DNA of 64,000 bases from Ignavibacteriales bacterium (GTDB lineage: Bacteria; Bacteroidota; Ignavibacteria; Ignavibacteriales; Melioribacteraceae). Positions 8,336 to 17,410 of the stretch are shown here, in pieces. How positions within the stretch are numbered: the first letter of the stretch is position 1; every line of letters begins with the position of its first letter. The translations under genes were made by a program, and so were the position numbers. Below the pieces are notes generated by a model that ran no database searches, was not told the origin of the DNA, and was given only the letters and a program-made list of their open reading frames with translations. The DNA lies in NCBI GenBank assembly GCA_020061355.1, contig JAGUYK010000015.1, positions 62,001 to 126,000 on the forward strand. Direction: 5' to 3'.

Positions 8336-8393
8336 TTGATTTTAATTAGGTGTGGGGCATTTTCTAAAATATTTCAGCCGTAATTAAAATCAA
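8336..8393. repeat. 58-bp inverted repeat with perfect 13-bp arms
   Basis: TTGATTTTAATTA at 8336-8348 is the exact reverse complement of TAATTAAAATCAA at 8381-8393, separated by 32 bp. A smaller hairpin (ATTTT-CT-AAAAT, 8360-8371) sits inside the loop. TTTACTTATTTTT follows, so it could terminate transcription of the small exported gene. The perfect arms would also fit a miniature mobile element. Confidence 0.6.
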
Positions 8394-8435
8394 TTTACTT
8401 ATTTTTACCAAAATCATTTTCTGGTTTTAATAAAA

Positions 8436-9395
8436 ATGGAAGTAATCAAATATTCAGGTGAATGGAAAGAGAAGTGGGACCGGTTTGTTCTTGATTCGAA
8501 TAACGGAACGATGTTCCATCTTCAGAAATTTTTAGACTATCACACACCCGGTAAATTCAAATTTGATCATTTAATCTTTCTTAAGAAAGGGAATATATTT
8601 GCTGTCCTACCCGGCGCAATTAAAAATGGTGTATTTGAATCTCCCATTGGCGCAAGTTACGGTTCGATAGTTACTAAAGATGTTAAGTTTGCCGATGCTA
8701 TGGAAATTATATCTTCACTTCTTCAATATGGAAAATTGAATGGTATTAATGAATTTGTGTTAACCTCCGCTCCTATGATATACGAAACCAATATGAATCA
8801 GAACCTCGATTTTGCAATGCTGTGGCTCGGTTTTAATTACCAGCTTCACTATATCTCCTCTGCAATTAAACTTGACAAGGATTCTGACATTATTGAGAGG
8901 TTCTCACCGACCGTTCGAAGAAATATCAAAAAAACTATAAAAGACTTTAAACTTACTGTTGAGATAAATGATAGATACGATCAGTTCTATCCAATACTCA
9001 TTGAAAATAAATCCCGCCATAATGTTAAGCCAACGCATTCGTATGAAGACTTACTCAAATTAAAAGAGTTAATGCCGGATCGCCTAAAGTTATTCATGGT
9101 TTATTTTGAAGGTAAACCGATTGGCGGTTCGCTGATGTTTCATCCGAACAAAAATGTTGCTCTCTGTTTTTACAATATGCTTATTTACGAATATGAAAAA
9201 TATAAACCAATCCAGAGGGTAATGTACGAAGTTGTTAAAGATGCTACAGAAAATGGTTATCGATATGTTGATATCGGGGTTTCTCAGGATACAAAAGCTG
9301 AAAACCCGATGACTCCAAGTATGAACCTGATTGAGTTCAAAGAAAAGTTTGATGCAAAAACAATTATGCGCAATACACTTTCTATAAAATTATAA
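8436..9395 (+). CDS. FemAB-like/GNAT-fold acyltransferase
   Basis: A 319-residue protein of the FemAB/GNAT superfamily, cytosolic with no signal. Members attach amino acids to peptidoglycan precursors or acylate exopolysaccharide sugars. The visible pattern is two GNAT-like halves. The N-terminal part contains NGTMFHLQKFLDYHTPGKFK, which is typical of FemAB N-termini. The C-terminal half has SPTVRRNIKKTIKDF, then GKPIGGSLMFHP and YRYVDIGVSQDTKAENP, the usual substrate-site region. A GT4 gene follows after 11 bp and a GT9 gene after that, so envelope or exopolysaccharide modification is more likely than an interpeptide bridge. Confidence 0.75.
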   Translation: MEVIKYSGEWKEKWDRFVLDSNNGTMFHLQKFLDYHTPGKFKFDHLIFLKKGNIFAVLPGAIKNGVFESPIGASYGSIVTKDVKFADAMEIISSLLQYGKLNGINEFVLTSAPMIYETNMNQNLDFAMLWLGFNYQLHYISSAIKLDKDSDIIERFSPTVRRNIKKTIKDFKLTVEINDRYDQFYPILIENKSRHNVKPTHSYEDLLKLKELMPDRLKLFMVYFEGKPIGGSLMFHPNKNVALCFYNMLIYEYEKYKPIQRVMYEVVKDATENGYRYVDIGVSQDTKAENPMTPSMNLIEFKEKFDAKTIMRNTLSIKL

Positions 9396-9406
9396 TCCGG
9401 TCCTCT

Positions 9407-10528
9407 ATGCAGAAAAAAGTATGCATAGCATTTCTTGGGAATGCATTACACGATTCCCGCATTGTAAACCTCACAAATTCACTTAAGAATGACGACTGCA
9501 ATGTTTCAGTTATTTCTTTTGACTGGTTCATTAGTAATAGAGCATATTATGATGATACTTATAAGATTTATAAACTTGAAAAAACAAGGTTTAGCTTCTT
9601 CTTTTATTTCCAATTTGCTCTAATTCTTTTGAAGGAATTAATTAAAGGTAAAGCTGATATCTATTTTGCAGAGGATTTATATACCCTTCCTTTTGTTGCG
9701 ATAATTGGTAAAATTAAAAAAGCGAAAGTGTATTACAATAGTCGGGAGCTTTATGCATTTTTAGGAGGACTTCGAAATCGACCTATCTTACAATCTCTTG
9801 TTAAATTAATCGAGAAATATTTTATCAGGAAAGTTGACCTTGTTCTAACAACAGGTGAGATGGATTCTCATTTCCTCGAAAAGTTTTATGGTATTAATAA
9901 TACATTGGTAATTAGAAACATTCCGTTGCTTCAGTATCCAGAAAGGGTCATAGATTTTAGAGCGAAGTACAATTTAAGTTCCAATTCAATGATTCTTCTT
10001 TACCAGGGTGTCTTGCTGGAAGGAAGAGGTATTCCGCTTGTATTGAAAGCCATTCAGCAATTACCTGAAACAGCTTTAGTTCTTATTGGTGATGGTGAAC
10101 AGAGAAAAAATTTTGAGAGAATGACGACAGAACTTAATTTAAAAAATCGAGTTTTTTTTGTCGGAGCAATTCATCAAAACGAGTTGATTAACTATACAGC
10201 AGGTGGAGATATTGGGCTTTCTATAATTGAAAATATAAGTGTTAGTTACTATCATGCTTTACCAAATAAACTTTTCGAATATATTATGGCTGGACTTCCG
10301 GTACTGACCTCAGACTTACCGCAAATGAAAAGAATTGTAGAAACATATCAGGTGGGTGAAGCAATTAATATCTCCGATCCCGGGAATCTTGTTCGATCAT
10401 TAAAAAAATGGATCGATAATCCGGACTTGCTTAGGGAGTATAAAAATAATTGTCCCGTAGCAGCAAAAGAATTGAACTGGCAGGAAGAATACAACAGGGT
10501 TCGGACGAAACTCTTAGGTATTGATTAG
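9407..10528 (+). CDS. Glycosyltransferase family 4
   Basis: A 373-residue GT-B retaining glycosyltransferase, cytosolic or membrane-associated. The C-terminal nucleotide-sugar domain is clear: LYQGVLLEGRGIPLVLKAI near residue 200, ALVLIGDGEQ, VFFVGAI, and LPNKLFEYIMAGLPV at 285-299 with the conserved Glu291. The N-terminal acceptor half is less conserved, as usual (DIYFAEDLYTLPF). It follows the FemAB-like gene by 11 bp and runs into the GT9 gene, so the three probably act on one surface glycan. The donor sugar cannot be read from sequence. Confidence 0.88.
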   Translation: MQKKVCIAFLGNALHDSRIVNLTNSLKNDDCNVSVISFDWFISNRAYYDDTYKIYKLEKTRFSFFFYFQFALILLKELIKGKADIYFAEDLYTLPFVAIIGKIKKAKVYYNSRELYAFLGGLRNRPILQSLVKLIEKYFIRKVDLVLTTGEMDSHFLEKFYGINNTLVIRNIPLLQYPERVIDFRAKYNLSSNSMILLYQGVLLEGRGIPLVLKAIQQLPETALVLIGDGEQRKNFERMTTELNLKNRVFFVGAIHQNELINYTAGGDIGLSIIENISVSYYHALPNKLFEYIMAGLPVLTSDLPQMKRIVETYQVGEAINISDPGNLVRSLKKWIDNPDLLREYKNNCPVAAKELNWQEEYNRVRTKLLGID

Positions 10529-10529
10529 A

Positions 10530-11576
10530 ATGCAAAAGCAGAAGAGAATACTGATTGTTCGACCTGATCGTATTGGCGATGTAGTTCTTTCAACTCCGAT
10601 TCCACGCGAAATAAAAAAAACTTATCCTGATAGTTTTGTAGCAGTATTTCTTCGTAAATACACAAAAGATATTTATGCAAACAATCCATACATAGATAAA
10701 ATTATTTTGATCGATGATAATGATGATGTTTCCAGTGAAGCATTTTGGAATAAGGCAATGGAAATAAGAAGTTATAAATTCACACATTCATTGACGTTAC
10801 TTCCTACAGAACGATTAAATTACCTCCTTTTTTTTGCTGGAATTCCGTTTAGGGTTGGAGTCGGTCATAAATTTTATCAGTTTATCACATTCACACGATC
10901 GGTATCCCGTAATAAATATATTCCTTTACGCCATGAAGCAGACTATTGTATGGACTTAGCCCGTAGAATAGGAGTCATTACCGAAAATCTAAATACTGAA
11001 ATATTTTTATCTGAAGAAGAAAAAATAGAATCTAAAAAGATACGTGAGCATTTATTAAATGGTAAACAATTAATTGTAGGGATCAACACTACAAGCGGAA
11101 ATTCTGCTCCTAATTGGACTGCAGAAACATATAAACAATTGATTGAAAAATTATCTTACGTTAAGAATTTGAAGATTGTTGTTACGGATAATCAGGTACC
11201 CGGGAATTTATCAAATCTTCCATCTGTCGAATATCCTAACATCAGCAAATCTCTTCGTGAATCCATTATAAACTTTGCAGCACTTGATCTATTAATTTCA
11301 GCGAGCACTGGTCCTATGCATATTTGTGCAGCACTAAAAGTGAAAACCATATCTCTGTTTTGTCCTCTAACAGCTTGCTCGCCAAAACTATGGGGTCCTC
11401 TTGGTAATGAAAACCGTATCATTCAGCCTTCGGAAAATTATTGTAGTAATGTCTGTCCGGGTGACCCAAAGCAATGCACTTTTGAAGGTGATGGCGGAAT
11501 TTCAACGGATCATATATTAAACGAGATAAATAATTTTATTGGTGTCACAAAAAATGGACAATATTTGAAAAAGTAA
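10530..11576 (+). CDS. Glycosyltransferase family 9 (heptosyltransferase-like)
   Basis: A 348-residue GT9 enzyme related to WaaC/WaaF, which add heptose to the LPS core from ADP-heptose. I take ATG 10530, just after the preceding stop, rather than TTG 10521, which has its AGG too close. Family features are ILIVRPDRIGDVVLSTP at the N-terminus, the acceptor-side TERLNYLLFFAGIPFRVG, and the donor-site run LLISASTGPMHICAALKVKT near 250. GT9 members often carry a cysteine cluster here (CSNVCPGDPKQC). A GmhB phosphatase for heptose synthesis is encoded at 59415, which fits heptose use. The exact acceptor is unknown. Confidence 0.88.
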   Translation: MQKQKRILIVRPDRIGDVVLSTPIPREIKKTYPDSFVAVFLRKYTKDIYANNPYIDKIILIDDNDDVSSEAFWNKAMEIRSYKFTHSLTLLPTERLNYLLFFAGIPFRVGVGHKFYQFITFTRSVSRNKYIPLRHEADYCMDLARRIGVITENLNTEIFLSEEEKIESKKIREHLLNGKQLIVGINTTSGNSAPNWTAETYKQLIEKLSYVKNLKIVVTDNQVPGNLSNLPSVEYPNISKSLRESIINFAALDLLISASTGPMHICAALKVKTISLFCPLTACSPKLWGPLGNENRIIQPSENYCSNVCPGDPKQCTFEGDGGISTDHILNEINNFIGVTKNGQYLKK

Positions 11577-11606
11577 GAACCGTTTCTAATCTCTTATTAA
11601 AATACC

Positions 11607-11614
11607 TATATTTG
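11607..11614 (+). promoter_or_regulatory. -7 element of the SRP RNA promoter
   Basis: TATATTTG is an exact match to the Bacteroidota TAnnTTTG element. The start expected about seven bases later (near 11621) coincides with the predicted 5' end of the SRP RNA. A -33 TTTG is not clear; only a TTT at 11582-11584 lies near the expected place. Confidence 0.6.
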
Positions 11615-11620
11615 CAACCG

Positions 11621-11722
11621 GTTTTGCCAAGCCCTAATCGGCAAGTTGATATCCAATCCCGCCAGGTCCGGAAGGAAGCAACGGTCAGTATTTAATTTGG
11701 GTGGTTAGGTGTCTTGGCATTT
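11621..11722 (+). ncRNA. ffs: Signal recognition particle RNA (small, 4.5S type)
   Basis: RNA scaffold of the signal recognition particle, which with Ffh targets nascent membrane proteins. The universal Ffh-binding core CAGGTCCGGAAGGAAGCA lies at 11663-11680. The ends pair: TGCCAAG at 11625-11631 with CTTGGCA at 11713-11719, closing a roughly 100-nt hairpin without an Alu domain. TTTTT follows at about 11720-11724 and probably ends transcription. The 3' end meets the stop codon of uvrC on the other strand. Confidence 0.95.
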
Positions 11723-13540
11723 TTATTTGTAATAGTCTCGGATTAGTTTTGCTTTTGCCTCACCAATAACTTCTGCTAATTCTTCTTCGGAAGCATTCTT
11801 AATTTCATCGATACCTTTAAAGTGAGCCAACAATTTTTGTGATACTTTAGTACCGATCCCTGTAATCCCAGTAAGTTCTGTCGTAAAAGTTCTTTTACTT
11901 CTCCGCTCCCGGTGAAATGATATTGCAAACCGGTGTGCTTCATCCCTGATATGCTGTAATAGTTTCAAGCTCGACGATGTTTTAGGAATTGATTGTGGAT
12001 CGGAATTATCAGGCAGGAATACTTCTTCAAGCCTCTTTGCTAACCCGATTATCTCAAAATTTTTTATCTCTAATTCATTTAATATTTCAATCGCACTAGA
12101 CAATTGTCCTTTCCCGCCATCAACCATAATCAGTTCCGGCATCTTCTCTTTTTCTTCAATTAATCTAGAATACCGTCTATGGATTACTTCTCTCATGCTT
12201 GCGAAATCGTCAGGACCTTCCACGGTTTTGATGATGTATTTTCTATATAGACTTTTTTTCGGTTTGCCGTCAATAAAAACCACCATACTTGCTACGGGAT
12301 CTGAACCCTGCAAATTAGAATTATCGAAACATTCTATTCTGCGCGGAAGATTTTTCAACCTTAGATCCCTTTGAAGTGCGGATAGAGCATAAGGGACGCT
12401 CCCTTCTTTCTTCATTTTCTGCAATTGAATTTCTTTTAGATGCAATTCGGCATTTTGTTTGCACATCATCAGCAGGGATTTCATTTCACTCTGTTTTTGA
12501 GGAATAACAAATCTGCATTTCTTAATCGCACGGGTGTTCAACCACTCAATTAATGAGTCGGACTCTTCAGGTTCGGAATCAATTATAATTTCTTTTGGCA
12601 CCTCAACAAATTCATCATAATAAAACTTAACTATTGATGAATAGATTTTCGGAATTACTTCATTTTCTGCCATTGTAAGTGTGAGTTGTTTTTTACCCAC
12701 TAATTTACCGGAGCGAATATTCAGAATTGTTGCCGAAACATCTTTACCTTCATATGCAGCACTTATTACATCTCTATCTCCGAAATCATTACTTACTACT
12801 TTCTGTTTGGAAGAGTAAATACTGAGTTGTTCAATTCTATCACGGAGCTCAGCGGCTCTTTCAAATTCAAGATTAGATGAGGAATGATTCATCTCTAATT
12901 TCAGCTCTTCAATCAACTCATCGGTTCTTCCGCGCAATACTTTTATAACCTCATTTACCATCTTGTTATAATGAAATTGGGAAACAAGACCTTCGCAGGG
13001 CCCTTCGCATTTTTTAATATGATAATCGAGGCAAACCTTGAATTTCTTTTGCTCAATTGTTCTCTGGTTAATATCATACTTACAGCTTCTTATCTTAAAT
13101 ATTTTGTTAATTAGTCTCAATGAAGACTTCATATTTTTAACTTCGGTATATGGGCCAAAGTATTTGGAGCCGTCCTTAATGATATTTCGCGTAGAAAAAA
13201 TTTGAGGATATGGTTCATTGGTTACCTGAATATAGGGGAAAGATTTATCGTCCTTAAGATTGATATTATAACGTGGTTTTAATTCTTTTATCAAAGTATT
13301 TTCGAGAACAAATGCTTCAATTTCACTATCGGTCACTATTAATTCAACATCATCTATCCTTGTGACCAAAGCAATAGTCTTAGCATTTTCAATTCGATTT
13401 TGGAAATATGACCTTACCCGGTTTCTCAGATTTTTTGCTTTGCCTATATAAATAACTTTCCGTTTATCATTTTTGAACTGATAAATACCGGGCATAGAGG
13501 GGAGATTTTCTAATTTATCTTGTAATATCGGATTCATCAT
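11723..13540 (-). CDS. uvrC: Excinuclease ABC subunit C
   Basis: Nuclease of nucleotide excision repair that makes both incisions around a lesion marked by UvrAB. Its 605 residues are the usual family length. The N-terminal GIY-YIG nuclease (3' cut) shows MPGIYQF at 16-22 and YIGKAKNLRNRV at 31-42. A cysteine-containing region follows (CLDYHIKKCEGPC near 175), then a UVR motif (SNLEFERAAELRDRIEQLS near 210) for UvrB contact. The RNase H-like C-terminal nuclease has ECFDNSNLQG and ELIMVDGGKGQL. Helix-hairpin-helix motifs end the protein (ITGIGTKVSQKLLAHF). Two ATGs stand in tandem at the start. It is convergent with SRP RNA and downstream of glgC, but a terminator lies between them. Confidence 0.97.
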   Translation of the reverse strand: MMNPILQDKLENLPSMPGIYQFKNDKRKVIYIGKAKNLRNRVRSYFQNRIENAKTIALVTRIDDVELIVTDSEIEAFVLENTLIKELKPRYNINLKDDKSFPYIQVTNEPYPQIFSTRNIIKDGSKYFGPYTEVKNMKSSLRLINKIFKIRSCKYDINQRTIEQKKFKVCLDYHIKKCEGPCEGLVSQFHYNKMVNEVIKVLRGRTDELIEELKLEMNHSSSNLEFERAAELRDRIEQLSIYSSKQKVVSNDFGDRDVISAAYEGKDVSATILNIRSGKLVGKKQLTLTMAENEVIPKIYSSIVKFYYDEFVEVPKEIIIDSEPEESDSLIEWLNTRAIKKCRFVIPQKQSEMKSLLMMCKQNAELHLKEIQLQKMKKEGSVPYALSALQRDLRLKNLPRRIECFDNSNLQGSDPVASMVVFIDGKPKKSLYRKYIIKTVEGPDDFASMREVIHRRYSRLIEEKEKMPELIMVDGGKGQLSSAIEILNELEIKNFEIIGLAKRLEEVFLPDNSDPQSIPKTSSSLKLLQHIRDEAHRFAISFHRERRSKRTFTTELTGITGIGTKVSQKLLAHFKGIDEIKNASEEELAEVIGEAKAKLIRDYYK

Positions 13541-13584
13541 ACTAAGAATTTTTCAGGCGTAATTTATAAGAAAAGAGAATTAAA

Positions 13585-13609
13585 AACCCCTCTCTTGAAG
13601 AAAGGGGTT
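13585..13609 (-). terminator. Intrinsic terminator after glgC
   Basis: On the minus strand AACCCCT (13609-13603) pairs with AGGGGTT (13591-13585) around an 11-nt loop, and TTTTAATT follows. It lies 13 bp beyond the glgC stop and before uvrC, so it should end or weaken glgC transcription. Confidence 0.65.
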
Positions 13610-13621
13610 AAATGGAAGAAA

Positions 13622-14860
13622 TTATTTAAAGACGTAATTCTTCGGGATTACAACAATCCCGGTTTCTGAAACAGTAAATCTTTTTTTATCCGCTTCAGAA
13701 TCAAAACCAATTTCGGTCCCTTCGGGAATTGTAACATTTTTGTCTATGATTGCTCTGCGGATTCTTGCATGACGTCCAATTTTACAGTTATCCATAATAA
13801 TTGAATCTGTTACATATGAGTAACTGTTTACCCTTACATTAAAACCGAGAATGGACCTTTCAACCAAACCACCGGAGATGATTGTACCATCAGAAACTAC
13901 AGAATTAAAAGCTCTGCCAACTCTTTCTCCTTCATGCGATACAGTCTTTGTCGGGGGAAACTGCCTTTGCTGTGTTCTTAAAGGCCAATCATGATCATAT
14001 AGGTTGAAATGAGGGTTAACCTTTAATAAATCCATGCTCGCAGCATAATAACTGTCGATAGTTCCTACATCAATCCAGTAAGGTTCATCCTTTTTATTTT
14101 CGTCAACAAAACGGTAAGCCTGAATTCTGTAATTATTTTTTAACATATAAGGAATCACATCCTTACCAAAATCATGGTTGTGTATTTTTTCCTGATCGGT
14201 TTTAACAAAAGCTTCTTTTAGAGCGCTTATATTGAAAACATAAATTCCCATATTAACGAATGAGAGAGAATCTTTTCCTGGTATGGAGGCCGGGTTCTTT
14301 GGTTTTTCAACAAACGAATTAACCTTATAATTTTCATCAATCTCAATTACACCAAAACGTGATGCCGTACTTTTGGGGACTTCCATACTTGAGAGAGTTA
14401 ACTGAGCATTTTTTTCGATATGGTATTGCATCATCTTAAGGTAATCCATTTTATAAATATGATCACCTGAAAGGATTAGTGCCCATTCGAAACTCTCCTC
14501 TTCCAGTAGATTGAAATTTTGCTGAATCGCATTTGCTGTACCGAGGTACCAGTTATTGCTTGTTTTGAATTGTGGCGGAATTGAATAGATGAATTCACCT
14601 AATTCCGGATTAAAAATATTCCATGCTTCATAAAGGTGTCGGTTAAGTGAATCGGACATGTACTGTGTAAGCACAAAAATTTTACGGAATCCTGAGTTCA
14701 AACAATTTGTAAGTGTGAAATCGATTATTCTGTACTTGCCTCCAAAAGGCACCGAAGGTTTAGTACGAAATTTGGTCAATGGAAATAATCTTTCACCTTG
14801 TCCGCCGGCTAAGATCATTACCAGAGTTTTTCTAAGTATTGTCGAACCGGTATATGCCAT
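13622..14860 (-). CDS. glgC: Glucose-1-phosphate adenylyltransferase
   Basis: Makes ADP-glucose from glucose-1-phosphate and ATP, the committed step of glycogen synthesis; glycogen synthase is at 57924. 412 residues from ATG 14860. I prefer this to the TTG at 14872 because GAGG lies 7-10 bases upstream. The N-terminal nucleotidyltransferase has MILAGGQGERLFPLTKFRTK, KPSVPFGGKYRIIDF and the sugar-phosphate region FVNMGIYVF. The C-terminal left-handed helix has SGGLVERSILGFNVRV and DNCKIGRHARIRRAIID. It diverges from the M1 peptidase gene; a near-consensus CAAAATATA at 14883-14891 may be its -7 element read on the minus strand. Confidence 0.96.
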   Translation of the reverse strand: MAYTGSTILRKTLVMILAGGQGERLFPLTKFRTKPSVPFGGKYRIIDFTLTNCLNSGFRKIFVLTQYMSDSLNRHLYEAWNIFNPELGEFIYSIPPQFKTSNNWYLGTANAIQQNFNLLEEESFEWALILSGDHIYKMDYLKMMQYHIEKNAQLTLSSMEVPKSTASRFGVIEIDENYKVNSFVEKPKNPASIPGKDSLSFVNMGIYVFNISALKEAFVKTDQEKIHNHDFGKDVIPYMLKNNYRIQAYRFVDENKKDEPYWIDVGTIDSYYAASMDLLKVNPHFNLYDHDWPLRTQQRQFPPTKTVSHEGERVGRAFNSVVSDGTIISGGLVERSILGFNVRVNSYSYVTDSIIMDNCKIGRHARIRRAIIDKNVTIPEGTEIGFDSEADKKRFTVSETGIVVIPKNYVFK

Positions 14861-14903
14861 TTCGAACCTCAACTATTTTGTTCAAAATATATCTAATTAG
14901 GAA

Positions 14904-14935
14904 TTGATTGGCAATCATTGAAATTATTAACTTTG
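14904..14935 (+). promoter_or_regulatory. Bacteroidota-type promoter for the M1 peptidase gene
   Basis: TAACTTTG at 14928-14935 matches TAnnTTTG exactly. TTG at 14904-14906 lies 21 bp upstream, near the usual -33 spacing. A start near 14942 would leave the TTG codon at 14908 outside the transcript and so supports ATG 14968 as the gene start. Confidence 0.55.
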
Positions 14936-14967
14936 TTATAACTTTAGACAAATCATCTTCTTTTCTT

Positions 14968-16680
14968 ATGAATATTAAAAGAAAAACGCTTGTTTTGATA
15001 ATTTTTTCGACTCTTCTATTTCTTTTCGTAGTAGGGTTCTTAGTTTTTCAAATCAAAGATCAAATTAGCATAATCACGCAAAACGAAAAGCATATCGGTC
15101 TGGTTATGAATTTAAAGGATATAGATGAAAAATTCATAGCAAATTATAATGTTAAAGGACAAAAAAGTTTCGATGTTTTGCATTATTCAATCAATATTGA
15201 ATTGTTACCAGATGAAAAAAGAATAAAGGGTAATGTCGCAATTATCTTAAAGGTTAATAATCTGGATGAACAATATCTTACACTCAATTTTTACGACAAC
15301 ATGAAGGTCAACGAAGTTTTGCTTAATGATAAGCAGGTTGAATTTACGCGGTCAAAAACAAATCTGGTTATCAAGCAGGACAGGTTGAATAGAGATACAA
15401 TTGTTGTCAAGTTGAAATATGAAGGAGAACCGAAGCGACTGGGATTCGGGTCCTTCAATTTTGATGAAATGAACGGTAAAAAACTGATCTATACATTGAA
15501 TGAACCGGTCTTTGCTTCAACATGGTATCCCTGTATTGATATTCCAGATGATAAAGCTTTAGCAGATATTTCGATTACAAATGATTCCTCATATGTTTCA
15601 TTATCCAACGGTAAATTAATCGCGATAACAAACAGCGGGAGTAAAAGAACATACCATTGGAAAACATTTTACCCGATCTCAACTTACCTCATTGCAATTT
15701 ATTCCGGAGATTATAAAACACATTATCAGAAATATGTCTCGATAAGTAAAGATACGGTAGATCTATTCTGCTATGCCTTGCCAGATAAATTCGAAGACGC
15801 AGTTCGTGATTTTACTGATCACAACAAATATTTGAGAGTCTTTGAAGAATTATTCGGATTTTATCCTTTTATTAACGAAAAATATTCTATAGCTCAATTC
15901 AATTGGGTCTATGGAGCAATGGAACACCAGACAATAACAGGTATTGGAACAGATTATATAACCGGTAGAAAATTTTTTCAGGACATGATAATTCATGAAC
16001 TGGCTCATCAATGGTGGGGTAATGCAGTTGGTCCTAAATCATGGAAGGATATCTGGCTCAATGAAGGATTCTCAACTTACTCCGAAGCTCTTTATTGGGA
16101 AAAGACAAGCGGTTTTGATGCTCTTAAAACTACTCTTGCAGCCAAAACCGGTACATTTAAGAACGGGACTCTATACAATCCCGATAGGAATCTTTTCAGC
16201 AGTCTGGTTTATGATAAAGGCGCATGGGTTCTGCACATGCTAAGAAAAGAAATCGGCGATTCAACATTTTTCAAATTACTCAGAAACTATTATGATAGAT
16301 TTAAGTATAAAAATGCATCAACCAGGGATTTTCAGAAAATAACAGAGGAATTTTCGAAGAAAAACTTAAGCAGATTTTTTGACCAGTGGATTTTTAAAGG
16401 CCAAGGAATAATTGAAACTGAATACGACTATCAAACTAACCCGACAGACGAAGGATTTATAACGAAAATAAATATAAAACAGTTACAAAATGGCTATGAT
16501 ATTTATAAATTTCCATTGGACATAAAATTTATTTATGAGAACGATAGTTCCATTCAAACTTTTTATGTCACTAAAAAAGAAGAGACAATTATTATAGAAA
16601 CAAAATATAAACCGTTGGAAATTTATTTAGATCCTGATAAATGGCTTTTAGCCACTTTTACAATTATTACAGATAACTGA
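14968..16680 (+). CDS. M1 family metallo-aminopeptidase, membrane-anchored
   Basis: Zinc aminopeptidase removing N-terminal residues from peptides. 570 residues from ATG 14968, placed after the promoter at 14904-14935; the reading frame could be extended to TTG 14908 but that would precede the transcript start. One N-terminal hydrophobic helix (about 7-27) anchors it, probably facing the periplasm. The catalytic site is complete: HELAH at 343-347 and the third ligand Glu366 in NEGFST, with the M1 spacing of 18 residues between. Upstream, YGAMEHQ fills the position of the M1 exopeptidase motif GxMEN, with H-Q replacing the last residue. It lacks the long C-terminal helical domain of PepN. The stop overlaps the lpxH start by one base. 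Confidence 0.88.
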   Translation: MNIKRKTLVLIIFSTLLFLFVVGFLVFQIKDQISIITQNEKHIGLVMNLKDIDEKFIANYNVKGQKSFDVLHYSINIELLPDEKRIKGNVAIILKVNNLDEQYLTLNFYDNMKVNEVLLNDKQVEFTRSKTNLVIKQDRLNRDTIVVKLKYEGEPKRLGFGSFNFDEMNGKKLIYTLNEPVFASTWYPCIDIPDDKALADISITNDSSYVSLSNGKLIAITNSGSKRTYHWKTFYPISTYLIAIYSGDYKTHYQKYVSISKDTVDLFCYALPDKFEDAVRDFTDHNKYLRVFEELFGFYPFINEKYSIAQFNWVYGAMEHQTITGIGTDYITGRKFFQDMIIHELAHQWWGNAVGPKSWKDIWLNEGFSTYSEALYWEKTSGFDALKTTLAAKTGTFKNGTLYNPDRNLFSSLVYDKGAWVLHMLRKEIGDSTFFKLLRNYYDRFKYKNASTRDFQKITEEFSKKNLSRFFDQWIFKGQGIIETEYDYQTNPTDEGFITKINIKQLQNGYDIYKFPLDIKFIYENDSSIQTFYVTKKEETIIIETKYKPLEIYLDPDKWLLATFTIITDN

Positions 16681-17408
16681 TGACTGATAATAAAACTTAT
16701 TTTTTTATATCCGATATCCATCTTGGTCTCGACAATCGTCAGATCGAAAAAGAAAAGGAGAAAAAACTAATTTCATTTCTTCACTTCGCCCAAAAGAATT
16801 GTAGCGAGCTTTTTATTGTAGGCGATCTTTTTGATTATTGGTTCGAATATAAAAGAGTTATTCAGAAAGGGTTCTTCAAAACTCTCTCTGCTTTAACCGA
16901 ACTTTCTGAATGCGGGGTTAAGATCCATTACTTCATAGGTAACCATGATTTTCTCCATAGAGATTTTTTTGTTAAAGAGGTAGGGGCTATTTTATATTAT
17001 GATGCTATAGATATTGAATTAAATGGTAAAAGATTCTTTATCGGGCATGGTGACGGATTGATAAAAAATGATACGGGCTATAACATTTTAAAAAAGATTC
17101 TCCGAAATAAAATTTTACAGCGATTTTATTCTGCCATTCATCCGGATCTTGGCATTAGAATAGCAAGTTCAACAAGTAAAAAAAGCCGTGATTACACTTC
17201 TCAGAAAAATTATGGTACGGTTGACGGATTACTGGAAACAGCCAAACTTAAAATTGAATCCGGGTACAATTATGTTTTGTTCGGACATTCGCATGTTAGG
17301 GCTTTGGATAAAATTAATAATGGGATTTATATAAATCTTGGGAGCTGGCTCGAAAGGCCCTGTTACGGAAAATATAATGATACCTTTGAGATTATCGACT
17401 GGAAATAA
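16680..17408 (+). CDS. lpxH: UDP-2,3-diacylglucosamine diphosphatase
   Basis: Peripheral-membrane calcineurin-like phosphoesterase that hydrolyses UDP-2,3-diacylglucosamine to lipid X in lipid A synthesis. 242 residues, the usual LpxH size. The metallophosphatase motifs occur in order: SDIHLG at 11-16, GDLFDYW near 48-54, GNHDF, GHGDG and GHSHVR. D-x-H, GDxxD, GNHD and GHxH are thus all present, so the dimetal site looks intact. The start ATG overlaps the preceding TGA (TGATG). Its presence implies lipid A and therefore an LPS-type outer membrane. LpxG-like or other phosphoesterases are less likely given the length and GDLFDYW. Confidence 0.88.
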   Translation: MTDNKTYFFISDIHLGLDNRQIEKEKEKKLISFLHFAQKNCSELFIVGDLFDYWFEYKRVIQKGFFKTLSALTELSECGVKIHYFIGNHDFLHRDFFVKEVGAILYYDAIDIELNGKRFFIGHGDGLIKNDTGYNILKKILRNKILQRFYSAIHPDLGIRIASSTSKKSRDYTSQKNYGTVDGLLETAKLKIESGYNYVLFGHSHVRALDKINNGIYINLGSWLERPCYGKYNDTFEIIDWK

Positions 17409-17410
17409 AA

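Noticed and set aside
14908..14967. N-terminal extension of the M1 peptidase to TTG 14908
   Set aside because: The extension lies on and before the likely promoter and adds residues ahead of the membrane helix without conservation.
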